This document shows, in pieces, positions 1 through 8,940 of a stretch of 64,000 bases of DNA. Location: positions 248,001 to 312,000 of the forward strand of contig NZ_JADEWO010000001.1 in the NCBI RefSeq assembly GCF_015207605.1, read 5' to 3'. This stretch comes from Oculatella sp. LEGE 06141 (GTDB lineage Bacteria; Cyanobacteriota; Cyanobacteriia; Elainellales; Elainellaceae). The notes beneath the pieces are model-generated. The model did not search any database and was not told the DNA's origin. It saw only the letters and a list, made by a program, of their open reading frames with translations. The translations under genes were made by a program, and so were the position numbers. Positions within the stretch are counted from its first letter, which is position 1; every line of letters starts with the position of its first letter.

Positions 1-323
1 GAAGCACGGTCTGCAATGTTTGAAATTTGCAAAAACATTTCGATTTGAGCCGCTCCGTCCGTTTGAGTCACCGATTGCACTTCAGATACCGCCTGGTTGG
101 ACACTGTAATTAACCGATTGCATTCGATCGCCCGAAGCTGCTCGTCGGTCAACTCCTGTGCTTCTGGTTCATCTAATTCTGGTTCGGAGGTTGCTGCTGG
201 CGGTTCAGGTACTCCATCCTGGGCGAACACTACTGGCGCAATGCCCACACTCAGTAGAAGGCTAGTGACAAGGGCAAAGTTCCAGGAGAGCCGCCTGGCA
301 ATGGCGTGAGCAGGGTTAAACAT
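1..323 (-). CDS. Secreted hypothetical protein, N-terminal part only (cut by left edge)
   Basis: An open frame on the minus strand starts with ATG at 321-323 and stays open to base 1, giving 107 residues of a longer protein. The start MFNPAHAIARR is followed by a hydrophobic stretch (about residues 12-33) ending in VFAQD, a good Sec signal peptide with cleavage after FAQ or nearby. The mature part begins with a Pro/Glu/Ala-rich low-complexity linker and then a more ordered section with a cysteine (ECNRL). No family is recognised. It is divergent from the thioesterase gene at 617. Exported location is inferred from the signal peptide; function is unknown. Confidence 0.6.
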   Translation of the reverse strand, partial: MFNPAHAIARRLSWNFALVTSLLLSVGIAPVVFAQDGVPEPPAATSEPELDEPEAQELTDEQLRAIECNRLITVSNQAVSEVQSVTQTDGAAQIEMFLQISNIADRA

Positions 324-449
324 AGGAAAGAAACGATAACAGTAGCGAGATATAGCGTGCCAGAATAATAACCTGACAGTTTGTTGATGGCATTGGGTCG
401 AATTCTGTTCCTAAGAGTATGTCTTAAAAGTGCTAAGCTCCAACTCGAA

Positions 450-533
450 CCGCCCCCTAATCCCCTAACCTTGGGGGACTTCCGAACCAGTTCTATTTCA
501 AAGTTCCCCAGAATTGGAGAATTTAGGCGGCGG
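450..533. repeat. Degenerate dispersed inverted repeat (C-rich/G-rich arms)
   Basis: The arms at 450-482 and 501-533 are imperfect inverted copies (left arm begins CCGCCCCCTAATCCCC, right arm ends GAATTTAGGCGGCGG) around a roughly 18-base spacer. Repeats of this form are widespread in filamentous cyanobacterial intergenic DNA. A decayed relative lies at 57681-57784, and both are followed by TGACATTCAGCACTG or a close variant. The region 324-616 holds nothing else I can identify apart from the promoter of the gene at 617. Confidence 0.45.
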
Positions 534-616
534 CTCGGGTGACATTCAGCACTGTTAAAACATCCTCTTAGGATGAGCCTTATCAGGCATTGAGTTAATA
601 CATTAATTTAGTTTGT

Positions 617-1051
617 ATGCCATTTATCTACCAACGCACCATTTTTTTTCGAGACACAGATGCCGCTGGGGTGGTCTATTTTGCCAATGTTTTAGCCATG
701 TGCCATGAAGCCTACGAGGCATCACTCGCTGCATCAGGAATCGAGATTAAACCTTTTTTTAGTCATCCCAATATTGCTATTCCAATTACCCATGCCAGCG
801 TTGATTTCTTTCAGCCGATGTTTTGTGGCGATCGCTGCCAGATTCAGCTTAAACCAGAGTTAACGTCCAATCATCAATTTGAGATTCACTACGAGATTTA
901 TCCAGACAGTCGCACTGACAAACTGATAGGCAAAGCGTTAACCAAACACGTGGCGATCGATGCGGTAAAACGAGCCAGGGTTGACCTCCCATCAGACTTG
1001 ATGCAGTGGTTACGCCAGTGGGCTGCTGACACCTCACCAGACAGTTTGTGA
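617..1051 (+). CDS. menI: 1,4-dihydroxy-2-naphthoyl-CoA thioesterase, hotdog fold
   Basis: A 144-residue single-domain hotdog thioesterase that hydrolyses DHNA-CoA to 1,4-dihydroxy-2-naphthoate in phylloquinone (vitamin K1) synthesis, in the cytosol. The N-terminal signature FFRDTDAAGVVYFANV (about residues 10-25) is that of the 4HBT/YbgC group; the Asp in DTDAAGVVYFA is the expected catalytic acid. Length fits the cyanobacterial family (Slr0204 type). MenA, the next but one enzyme in the same pathway, lies 60 kb away at the other end of the window, so the pathway is not clustered. A generic acyl-CoA thioesterase is the alternative call. Confidence 0.8.
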   Translation: MPFIYQRTIFFRDTDAAGVVYFANVLAMCHEAYEASLAASGIEIKPFFSHPNIAIPITHASVDFFQPMFCGDRCQIQLKPELTSNHQFEIHYEIYPDSRTDKLIGKALTKHVAIDAVKRARVDLPSDLMQWLRQWAADTSPDSL

Positions 1052-1186
1052 CAGTTTCTTGAAATGCCTCAACGTTGTACTTCAACCAGCACAATCGTGC
1101 AGCTTAAATTTCAATTCTGAGTTTCAAAAACGGTTGAAAATAGTCGATAGTAATTCCTGGTTAAGTTGCGGTTGATCAATCCATCA

Positions 1187-1327
1187 ATGTCTGCTTCTAA
1201 ACAGTCTCAAGAGTGGCATAGTTTACTGGCCACCAGGGGGGGCGATCGCTATGCTGGAATTAGAAAAGAAATTATTCGCTTTGTATTGATCTCGGTCTAC
1301 ACCGAAGTGATGGATCAAGGAATTTAG
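1187..1327 (+). CDS. Candidate small protein, 46 residues
   Basis: An ATG-started frame of 46 codons (begins MSASKQSQEWHSLLATRGG, ends EVMDQGI) stops two bases before the ATG of the lipoprotein gene at 1330. This spacing suggests translational coupling. The sequence is soluble and mixed-charge with no membrane segment. No family is recognised, and the upstream Shine-Dalgarno is weak. The case rests on the spacing to the next gene and on protein-like composition, so it stays tentative. Confidence 0.35.
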   Translation: MSASKQSQEWHSLLATRGGDRYAGIRKEIIRFVLISVYTEVMDQGI

Positions 1328-1329
1328 AT

Positions 1330-2052
1330 ATGGTTAAGTCTACTCAACGGTTATTCGTGCTATCTCTGCTGTTGCTGGGGGGATGTGCTTTCTTCAACCC
1401 GACCTCAGATACATCTTTATCGGTAAAAACACCATCCCCAACCGCAGAATCGCCGGCTCAAGCTCCCACCGATACGGGAGATGAGACAAATGGGGCTGCG
1501 CTCTCAGATACGGTGGTGGTGCCCGGTGAACGAGTTGGCCCTATTACCCCAGATACCAGCCATGATGAGTTAGTTGAGCGATTTGGTGAAGATGTCCTTC
1601 AGGATGAGGAAGTTAGCATTGGTGAAGGCTTTACCAAGCCTGGAACCACGGTCAATTTAGGAGAAGCGCGATCGTTCAGCATCGTCTGGACCGATGAAAG
1701 CCGCACCCAGCCAGAGGAGATCCGTAATCTGGGATCAGCATGGAAAACACCGGAAGGGATTGGTGTGGGAACGTCCTTCAACGAACTAGAACAGCAACTA
1801 GGCGAGTTTGAACTGTACGGACTGGGGTGGGATTATGGCGGCACCGTTGCCCTGGAGGATAGCGACCTGTCGCAGTATCAGGATTTGTTAATTTTGCGGC
1901 TGCAACCGACTCCTGAGGCAGCTAAAAGCGATGCGTCTGCCTTCCAGGCCGTAACAGGCGATACGCTGTTTTCGTCGGATAACCCCAACTTTCAGCAGCT
2001 TGACCTCACCGTTGGCGAAATGATTGTGTATTTAAATCGACCAGAGCAATAG
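1330..2052 (+). CDS. Putative lipoprotein of unknown function
   Basis: A 240-residue protein with a classical lipoprotein signal: basic start MVKSTQRL, a Leu-rich core and the lipobox LGGC with Cys19 as the lipidated residue. A Ser/Thr/Pro-rich linker (about 25-65) is followed by a globular region from about residue 70 to the end containing PGERVGPITPDTS and two segments resembling repeated units (VGPITPDTSHDELVERFGED and IGVGTSFNELEQQLGEF). Such repeats suggest a small periplasmic beta-rich domain. It is probably anchored in the periplasmic face of a membrane. It converges with the glutamine-synthetase-like gene 17 bases downstream. Confidence 0.7.
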   Translation: MVKSTQRLFVLSLLLLGGCAFFNPTSDTSLSVKTPSPTAESPAQAPTDTGDETNGAALSDTVVVPGERVGPITPDTSHDELVERFGEDVLQDEEVSIGEGFTKPGTTVNLGEARSFSIVWTDESRTQPEEIRNLGSAWKTPEGIGVGTSFNELEQQLGEFELYGLGWDYGGTVALEDSDLSQYQDLLILRLQPTPEAAKSDASAFQAVTGDTLFSSDNPNFQQLDLTVGEMIVYLNRPEQ

Positions 2053-2069
2053 CGGTTAAGTTAACGACA

Positions 2070-3572
2070 CTACGGCAAACAATCAATATAGTTCTCCACA
2101 TCCCAATTGCTAGTGGTTGCCAGAAAGCGCTCCCATTCGTCTCGTTTGTACCAGTGATAGACCTGATACATTTCACCGGGAAGGGCTGATTTGATCACCT
2201 CATCGGCAGCAAGGCGATCGAGCGCTTCACCCAGGGACATAGGCAGTTTTTTCACCTGTTTACCCGCTTCCATTGCTTCATAAAGGTTGCGATGTTCGGG
2301 TTCACCTGGGTCAAGGTTGCGCTTAATGCCGTCATCAAACGCTTTGAGAATAGCACCCGCCATCAAATATGGGTTAACCATTGAGTCAACGGCGCGATAT
2401 TCAAACCGACCCGGAGCAGACACGCGCAGGCCGCATGTCCGGTTTTGGAACCCCCAGTCGGCATACACGGGTGCCCACAGTCCGGTATCCCACAGGCGAC
2501 GGTACGAGTTCACCGTAGAACAGCCGATCGCCGTCAATGCGCCTAAATGTTCGATCACACCGCCGATCGCATTCAGCCCAATTGGGCCGGGTTTGGTAGC
2601 CGAACGCTCTGGATCGGGGAGGAACGTGTTTTCGCCGCCCTTGGTGTAGCTGAACAGTTCGGTTGCTCCGGGCAGCGACTCCAGCCCAAAGGATTTTACC
2701 TGCGCCTCGCCCCCATACCAGAGCGACAGGTTATGGTGACAGCCATTGGCCGAAACGCCCATGAATGGTTTGGCCATAAAGCAGGCAATTAAGCCGAATT
2801 CGCGTCCAACCTGGGCACAAATTTGACGATAGGTGGCGAGGCGATCGCAGGTTTTGAGCGCATCGTCAAACATGAAGTTTAGCTCTAGCTGTCCGGGCGC
2901 GTCTTCGTGGTCGCCTTGAATCATGTCCAGCCCCATTGCTTGCGAATACTCAATCACACGCAGCACAACGGGACGCAATTCTTCAAACTGGTCAATGTGG
3001 TAACAGTTGGGCTTCGTTTTGCCGCCATCGGGCATCCCGTCTGCACCCTTTTTAAGCCACATCATTTCGGGTTCGCACCCGTGGCGCAGGTGCAGCCCGT
3101 TATGGTCTTGCTTAAACTGTTCGTGAATGCGGCGCAGATTGCCGCGACAATCTGAGGTGAGATACGCACCCGGATCGGTTGGCTCCTCGCGGTTACGAAA
3201 GCAGGTACAAAAGACTCGCGCTACTCGTTTATCCCAGGGCAGTTGGCAGAAAGTATCTGGGTCGGGAATGGCAACCAGTTCCGAGGCTTCAGGCCCGTAG
3301 CCAATGTAGTTGCGGTGGCGATCGAGGTAAAGGTTTGCTGTCGCCCCATAAACGAGCTGGATGCCCCGCTCGGCCATTGCTTCCCAGTGATCCGCCGGAA
3401 CGCCTTTTCCCACCACGCGACCCGTGACTGAAATGAACTGGTAGTAAATGTATTTGATGCCAAGTTCATCAATTTTGGCGCGAACATGCTGTACTAGCTC
3501 GGCTCGTCCAGCTTGAGCAACATAAGCTTCCAGGTCTGTGAGGGTTTCGGCTTTAACAAGAGTTCCAGTCAC
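2070..3572 (-). CDS. Glutamine synthetase family protein, divergent
   Basis: A 500-residue protein with the GS N-terminal beta-grasp (about 30-130) and the C-terminal catalytic domain (about 140-500). Metal-ligand motifs are recognisable but altered: the usual E-x-A-x-x-GQ-x-E stretch appears as HEDAPGQLELNF (about 221-232), and the H-x-H motif appears as NGCHHNLSLW (about 277-286). The canonical adenylylation tyrosine loop is not evident. Family members of this type include GlnT-like and gamma-glutamyl-amine ligases, so the second substrate need not be ammonia. It is divergent from the GNAT gene at 3734 and monocistronic. I am confident of the family and unsure of the reaction. Confidence 0.75.
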   Translation of the reverse strand: MTGTLVKAETLTDLEAYVAQAGRAELVQHVRAKIDELGIKYIYYQFISVTGRVVGKGVPADHWEAMAERGIQLVYGATANLYLDRHRNYIGYGPEASELVAIPDPDTFCQLPWDKRVARVFCTCFRNREEPTDPGAYLTSDCRGNLRRIHEQFKQDHNGLHLRHGCEPEMMWLKKGADGMPDGGKTKPNCYHIDQFEELRPVVLRVIEYSQAMGLDMIQGDHEDAPGQLELNFMFDDALKTCDRLATYRQICAQVGREFGLIACFMAKPFMGVSANGCHHNLSLWYGGEAQVKSFGLESLPGATELFSYTKGGENTFLPDPERSATKPGPIGLNAIGGVIEHLGALTAIGCSTVNSYRRLWDTGLWAPVYADWGFQNRTCGLRVSAPGRFEYRAVDSMVNPYLMAGAILKAFDDGIKRNLDPGEPEHRNLYEAMEAGKQVKKLPMSLGEALDRLAADEVIKSALPGEMYQVYHWYKRDEWERFLATTSNWDVENYIDCLP

Positions 3573-3733
3573 GATTTACCGCTCCAACGGACGCAAGTAT
3601 CTTTGTTTGTTAGTAAACCGAGCTTGTTATGACAACTCTGTATCGGCAGATACGTAAGGGATGATTGATGGGAATTTTTGTCTTATTGTTTGAGGAAGCG
3701 GGTTTATGGAATGGGGTGTAGGAGATAGATGAG

Positions 3734-4294
3734 ATGAGCGAAACAGTTGAACAAAATCAGCGGATTGAGGTAACGCGGACGTATTTGCAAATGATGCATC
3801 CCAGTGAGCTAAAGCCAGCCAGGTTAGATTTTGAATCGGCTGGCGATCGCCTCCATGTTGAGCAGGTGATGTATTGTCCTACGTCGTTCTATCGCTATCT
3901 CTACAGTGAGGTAGGGCGCAACTATCAATGGCTCGATCGTCTGGCCTGGAGCGACGAACAGACCCGCGCCCATCTTGATCAACCGCAAATCTCAATTTGG
4001 GTGATGATGTGCAACGGCGCACCGGCTGGTTTTTTTGAGCTACAAGGTTATCCCGATAGCTCTGTTGAAATTGCCTACTTTGGGCTACTGCCAGATTTTA
4101 TTGGTCGGGGCTTAGGAAAGCATTTTCTGACTGAGGCGATCGAACAAGCCTGGTCTACCAACACAACCCGCGTTTGGCTGCACACCTGCACCCTCGATCA
4201 TCCCGTTGCCTTGACGAACTACATAAGAAGAGGGTTTGCACCGTTTAAGCAGGATACATACTGGATGGCGATCGCCACTGATTCAACGGTGTAG
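3734..4294 (+). CDS. GNAT family N-acetyltransferase
   Basis: A 186-residue protein with one acetyltransferase domain. Acetyl-CoA-binding motif A is visible as GLLPDFIGRGLGKHF (about 115-130, the R/Q-x-x-G-x-G/A pattern), preceded by a beta-strand with EIAYFG and followed by RVWLHTCTLDHP, then an aromatic C-terminal strand. The acceptor substrate is not deducible. ATG at 3734 was chosen because it is the first start after the promoter region shared with the divergent gene. It converges with the solute-binding protein gene about 50 bases downstream. Confidence 0.8.
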   Translation: MSETVEQNQRIEVTRTYLQMMHPSELKPARLDFESAGDRLHVEQVMYCPTSFYRYLYSEVGRNYQWLDRLAWSDEQTRAHLDQPQISIWVMMCNGAPAGFFELQGYPDSSVEIAYFGLLPDFIGRGLGKHFLTEAIEQAWSTNTTRVWLHTCTLDHPVALTNYIRRGFAPFKQDTYWMAIATDSTV

Positions 4295-4343
4295 AGTACG
4301 GATTGCGACAGGTAAGGGCAGACTATCGCCACTACAAAAATGG

Positions 4344-5051
4344 TTAGAAAGGAAACGGCTTCCAGGGAATCCATTTTGCCCACAGGTCTGCTAGCGTACC
4401 GTCTGCGCTCATGGCTTCTAGCGTGGAGTCGATCGCCTGCCACAACTCAGGCTGGCCTTTTTGCACTCCAATGCCAAACGGCACTTGAGTCGGGACGGTG
4501 AACGCTACTTTCAAACCGGGGTCATCTTCAGCCGCAACGATCAGCACCAATTCGTCATCAATCAGTGCATCAATTTCTCCTTTCCGTAATGCCTCTAGCA
4601 TTTCAGGTAGAACCCGATCGCTGCCGGGGTAGGGAACGGTTTCAACCTCTGCAAACGTGGCGGCTAGAGCCAAGTTAGTGCTATCTGCCAGGCCGCCCAC
4701 TTTTAGTCCAGCGAGATCGGCTGAAGACCGAATTGAGCGATCGGCCTTAACTAACACCGCTTCATCAAACAAGCCGTAGGGACGGGTAAAATCAACCCAC
4801 GCTTTGCGTTCTTCAGTGATGGCCTGGTTAAACCAAACGACATCATATGTCCCCGTTTGCAGGCTGGGGTAAAAGTCTGCCATCGGCAGGTTAGACCAAA
4901 CTGGCTCTAAGCCCAGGTGGGTACAGAGAAGACGTGCCACATCCGGTTCATAGCCCAACCGTTCTGTTCCATCGACATAGCTCATTGGCCGCGCGTCAAA
5001 GTCGCTGGCGGCGATCGCCAATTGCCCTGGTTTAACCGTCACTACACCCAC
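4344..5051 (-). CDS. Periplasmic-binding-protein-like (PBP2) domain protein without signal peptide
   Basis: 235 residues with the type 2 solute-binding fold of polar amino-acid ABC transporters (SBP_bac_3): YEPDVARLLCTHLGLEP, a DVVWFNQAITEERKAWVDFT core (the usual D-x-x-x-x-G-x-T-x-T-x-x-R segment is altered) and a C-terminal LADLWAKWIPWK. Translation starts at GTG 5051, set by AAGGAG seven bases upstream; an in-frame stop just above rules out a longer form. There is therefore no signal peptide or lipobox. No permease or ATPase is adjacent. It follows the lipid kinase by 45 bases on the same strand, so it may be co-transcribed and may act as a cytosolic sensor or binding protein. Confidence 0.7.
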   Translation of the reverse strand: MGVVTVKPGQLAIAASDFDARPMSYVDGTERLGYEPDVARLLCTHLGLEPVWSNLPMADFYPSLQTGTYDVVWFNQAITEERKAWVDFTRPYGLFDEAVLVKADRSIRSSADLAGLKVGGLADSTNLALAATFAEVETVPYPGSDRVLPEMLEALRKGEIDALIDDELVLIVAAEDDPGLKVAFTVPTQVPFGIGVQKGQPELWQAIDSTLEAMSADGTLADLWAKWIPWKPFPF

Positions 5052-5096
5052 ACCGTCACTCCTTCACTTCGTCAGTGCCGCTCAGCGTCAGCTATC

Positions 5097-6014
5097 TTAG
5101 TGAGTTGCGGAACTGACTAATGTATCAGCCGAAACATTGGCGGGAACTAGCACCCGGATTGCGTCAGGAACCAATCGAAATACAGCCGGAGTTTGGGTGG
5201 TTAATTCGCCATCGGTATTGATGGGATAGGGGCGATCGGTTTTTACTTCAAACTCTTGCCCCCGCAGCGATCGCACGTTGGGCAGTTCAATATGCCGCCC
5301 GCGCAACATGTCGGGCAATAGGGAGAGAAGTTGCCAACCCTGCTGGATTTCCAAACTGTAGAGGTCAAGCTGGTGGTCGTCGATCATCGCCTCTGCCGAT
5401 ACCTGCATACCGCCGCCGTAGTAGCGTCCGTTGCCGATCGCAATTTGGAGCGTTTTAACGGTAACGGTTTGCTGCGCGTAGCGAATTTCTGCCGAAAACG
5501 GTTGAGCTTGCCAGAGAGCGGGCAGGGCAGTGATGGCATAGGCCGCCATTCCCCATCGCTGCTTCTTCTGTTTGGTTAGCCGTTGCGTGATGTCTGCGCT
5601 TAACCCAAAGCTGGCGACGTTGAAGAAGTACTTGCCGTTGACCCATCCCAGGTCGATGGGGTGGAGTTGCCCAGTGGTAATCACCTGACAGGCCTGGCTG
5701 AGATCGTCGGGAATGGTAAGCGTCCGGGCAAGGTCGTTTGCCGTTCCCATTGGCAGAATCGCCAGGGGCAGGTGGGTATCCACCAGTCCAGCGGCGGCGG
5801 CGTTGAGTGTACCGTCACCGCCGCCAATGATGACGAGATCCACCCGGTTGTGGTACTGCCGAATGAGGTCGGGCAAGGATTCTGGCTTGGTAGAAGGCGC
5901 GTCAATTAGCTCGATGCCCGATTGGCGAAGCGAGGCGATCGCCTCAGATAATGACGCGTCACCCTGCTTTGCATTGCGGTTGGCAATGAGTAGTGCGGTT
6001 TTGAAGTGAGTCAA
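5097..6014 (-). CDS. Diacylglycerol/sphingosine kinase-like lipid kinase (YegS/BmrU type)
   Basis: 305 residues with the DAGK catalytic domain. The N-terminal LLIANRNAKQGDA and the nucleotide-binding GGGDGTLNAAAAG (about 64-76) followed by LPLAILPMGTANDLART (about 83-99) are the diagnostic motifs. The C-terminal half is the expected beta-sandwich, with YYGGGMQVSAEA and a LDLYSLE strand. It is expected to phosphorylate diacylglycerol or a related lipid at the cytosolic membrane face; the exact lipid is unknown. First gene of a two-gene minus-strand unit with the solute-binding-like protein. Confidence 0.85.
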   Translation of the reverse strand: MTHFKTALLIANRNAKQGDASLSEAIASLRQSGIELIDAPSTKPESLPDLIRQYHNRVDLVIIGGGDGTLNAAAAGLVDTHLPLAILPMGTANDLARTLTIPDDLSQACQVITTGQLHPIDLGWVNGKYFFNVASFGLSADITQRLTKQKKQRWGMAAYAITALPALWQAQPFSAEIRYAQQTVTVKTLQIAIGNGRYYGGGMQVSAEAMIDDHQLDLYSLEIQQGWQLLSLLPDMLRGRHIELPNVRSLRGQEFEVKTDRPYPINTDGELTTQTPAVFRLVPDAIRVLVPANVSADTLVSSATH

Positions 6015-6210
6015 GGTGCGATCGTATGGTTAGAGTGCGGAGATACTGATACCTACGCTACTAAATCTAAATTCGTGAATTCCTCTCTCTCTTGGCGGAC
6101 ACCCCTATTGCCGTAGAAAACAGCAGGCGCTCCAAACTAGAGAAACAGGCGATCGCAGGAGCGTCGCTTCACCTCATCTGCACAGATTGGGTTTCGTACT
6201 TCCCGGCTCA

Positions 6211-8940
6211 TTACCGCTTTGGATTGTGAACCAGTTTAACCAGTTGTCCAACTACCAGGGGAACAAGGCTCAGCCCAATAATCATCAGCCAGCCCTGGGT
6301 TCCTGGATCGACAGTTCGCAGCGGAGCCGCCAGAAACGGAACATAGACGGCCACTAGCAGCAGACCAGTACAAAGCAACAACGCGCCCCAAACAAAAGGA
6401 TTGTGGGTGATTTCATTGTGGATTAGACCAGAGCCGCGATCGCGCATATTAAACACATGCCACAGTCGCGTAAAACCAAGGGTCATAAAAGAAGCGGTTA
6501 CAGCCTGTTCCTGGTTGCCGCCTAGTCTGGCGATCGTCAGTACAAACGCGCCCACAATCACCGCCGCAATTACAATGCCGTAACCCAGCACCGCGAGCCA
6601 ATGGCGGCGCGTCAAAATCTGCTCTCTGGAGTCGCGAGGCGGTTCCTTCATCAGCGATGGATGCCCTTCACCCAACCCCAGAGCCAGAGCCGGAAAGGCA
6701 TCATTGACGACGTTAATATACAAAATTTGCAGCGGCAACAACGGCAACGGCGCTCCTAACAGCGAGGCACCGCCAACCGCAATAATTTCGCCCATATTGC
6801 CCGACAGCAAATAAAGCGTGAACTTACGAATGTTGTTAAAAATAGCGCGTCCCTGTTCCACTGCCGCCACAATCGACGCAAACGAATCATCTTGCAACAC
6901 CATATCCGCCGCTTCTTTGGCAACCTGGGTGCCCCGTTGCCCCATCGCTACGCCAATATCAGCTTTACGCAGAGCAGGCGCATCGTTGACCCCGTCTCCT
7001 GTCATGGCCACAACGGCATGATTGCGTTGATGGAGCGTCACCAGGTTTAGTTTTTGCTCCGGACTCACCCGCGCCAAAATCGTGGCCTGTACGATGCGCT
7101 GACGCTCTTCTGGCGTTAGGTCATCTGGATCTTTGAGGTCACGCCCCTGAACGATATCTGCATTTGTGTCATCGGTTAAGCCAACGGCTAAGCCAATATT
7201 CTTTGCTGTTACTGGCTGATCGCCCGTCACCATTACTACGCGAATGCCTGCGTCCTTACATTCGGCGATCGCAGCACGAACATCGTCACGCGGCGGATCG
7301 AGTAAGCCAACCATCCCCAGAAAAACCAAATCTTCGTAAGGTGCTGTGTTGTCGTCTGGCACCGTTTTTTCGGCCAATGCCAGTGTTCGCAGTCCTTCAC
7401 GGGCGAGTTTGTTGACCTGATCTTGCCAATGCTGTCGGGCTGAATCGGTTAATGCGATGTCGTCAGCAGTGGTGCGAATCCGCGTACAGGCTTTCAACAC
7501 CGATTCAGGTGCGCCCTTCACGGCATAGCGATGTCCCTGTTCCGTCTTGTGGATCGTTGCCATCATCTTCAGGTCAGGGTCAAACGCTTCTTCCCGCACC
7601 TCTGGCATTTGCTCCAATAAAGCGTTTCGTTGCAATTGAGCCTTGGCTCCGGCAATTAGAAGCGCCACTTCCATTGGATCGCCCACCACCCGGCTTTCAT
7701 TAGAGGCTTTGGGTTGCAGGGCAGCATTGTTGCAGAGAACAGCAACTTCCAAGGCTGCTCGCAGATCCTCAATCTCCAGTGGTTTAACGCGTTGATCGTT
7801 CAGGCTAAAGTCGCCTTTGTTGTCTAGATCTTCTCCGCTAATTCTGACCTCACCCGACTCTAGAATTAGATGCGTAACCGTCATGCGGTTTTCGGTCAGC
7901 GTTCCCGTTTTGTCGGTGCAAATGATGCTGGTGGCACCCAGGGTTTCCACCGCAGAGAGCTGGTTGATCAGCGCGTTTCGTTTTGCCATACGCCACATCC
8001 CTCGCGCCAGGGCAACGGTGGCAACAATCGGCAACCCTTCTGGAACGGCACCTACCGCCAGCGCGATCGCGGTTTCTACCATTTCGTAAATGTCTCTGCC
8101 GCCCAAAACGCCAACAATGGCGATCGCAATCACAATGGCAATGGTGGCCCACACCAACCGCCGACCCAGTTGATCTAAGCGTTCTTCCAGGGGGGTTTGC
8201 TCGTCTTGCCCTGCTGCTTCGGCTAAAGCAGAGATGTGGCCTAACTCGGTATCCATCCCGGTGGCTACCACCACGCCTTCGCCCGAACCGCGAGTAAGAG
8301 CCGTTCCTTTGTAAAGCATATTTTCTCGATCGGCCAGCGAGCAGTCTGCCTCCAGGGGGGTAATGGACTTTCCAACCGGAACCGATTCGCCCGTTAAGGA
8401 CGATTCGTTCACCTGAATTCCGGCAGCTTCCATTAAGCGCAGGTCAGCAGCAATGACATCACCGCTTTCTAACAACACGATGTCACCGGGTACCAGTTCT
8501 TCTGCGGCTACTTCTTGAACGTGCCCTTGCCGACGCACTTTAGCAGTCGTGCTGCTGAGTTGCTGCAACGCTTCCATCGATCGCACCGCTCGTAGTTCGG
8601 TGAAGAAACCGATCACCGTATTGACCGCGATCGCAATTAAAACAGCAATGCCTTCAACCCATTCTCCAAAGGCAAACGAGAGAATGGCGGCGATCGCCAA
8701 GATCCCAATAATTAAACTCTTAAACTGAGCGATCAGAATTTGCAGCGCACTTTGACCTTTGGTGGCCTGGAGGCGGTTTTCCCCAAACTGCTGCCGCCGT
8801 TGTTCAACTTCTGGCTCTGTCAGTCCTTGAGGGGAGACATCGAGCTGCTGAATGATCTCTTCTGTTGGAACGGCCCACGGATGATTGGGAAGCTCGACCT
8901 TGCCTGATGTTGTAGGAGTACCTGAAACTGTTTTTGACAC
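6211..8940 (-). CDS. P2-type cation-transporting ATPase (Ca2+-ATPase-like)
   Basis: A 909-residue P-type ATPase, the usual length for bacterial PacL/PMA1-like pumps. Seen in order: cation ATPase N-terminal domain (about 20-90), first membrane pair, actuator motif TGES, membrane segments with the ion-binding PEGLP, phosphorylation motif DKTGTLTENRMT (Asp about residue 343), nucleotide domain with KGAPE, hinge GDGVNDAPALRKADIGVAMG, and six C-terminal membrane helices. PEGLP places it in the P2 group; Ca2+ is likely, but Na+ or Mn2+ cannot be excluded. It stands alone, with about 200 bases to the lipid kinase and a long gap upstream. Confidence 0.88.
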   Translation of the reverse strand: MSKTVSGTPTTSGKVELPNHPWAVPTEEIIQQLDVSPQGLTEPEVEQRRQQFGENRLQATKGQSALQILIAQFKSLIIGILAIAAILSFAFGEWVEGIAVLIAIAVNTVIGFFTELRAVRSMEALQQLSSTTAKVRRQGHVQEVAAEELVPGDIVLLESGDVIAADLRLMEAAGIQVNESSLTGESVPVGKSITPLEADCSLADRENMLYKGTALTRGSGEGVVVATGMDTELGHISALAEAAGQDEQTPLEERLDQLGRRLVWATIAIVIAIAIVGVLGGRDIYEMVETAIALAVGAVPEGLPIVATVALARGMWRMAKRNALINQLSAVETLGATSIICTDKTGTLTENRMTVTHLILESGEVRISGEDLDNKGDFSLNDQRVKPLEIEDLRAALEVAVLCNNAALQPKASNESRVVGDPMEVALLIAGAKAQLQRNALLEQMPEVREEAFDPDLKMMATIHKTEQGHRYAVKGAPESVLKACTRIRTTADDIALTDSARQHWQDQVNKLAREGLRTLALAEKTVPDDNTAPYEDLVFLGMVGLLDPPRDDVRAAIAECKDAGIRVVMVTGDQPVTAKNIGLAVGLTDDTNADIVQGRDLKDPDDLTPEERQRIVQATILARVSPEQKLNLVTLHQRNHAVVAMTGDGVNDAPALRKADIGVAMGQRGTQVAKEAADMVLQDDSFASIVAAVEQGRAIFNNIRKFTLYLLSGNMGEIIAVGGASLLGAPLPLLPLQILYINVVNDAFPALALGLGEGHPSLMKEPPRDSREQILTRRHWLAVLGYGIVIAAVIVGAFVLTIARLGGNQEQAVTASFMTLGFTRLWHVFNMRDRGSGLIHNEITHNPFVWGALLLCTGLLLVAVYVPFLAAPLRTVDPGTQGWLMIIGLSLVPLVVGQLVKLVHNPKR

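Noticed and set aside
7817-8297. Several 90-104-residue frames inside the P-type ATPase
   Set aside because: They are antisense or out-of-frame shadows of the ATPase coding sequence and have arginine/histidine-rich unnatural composition.
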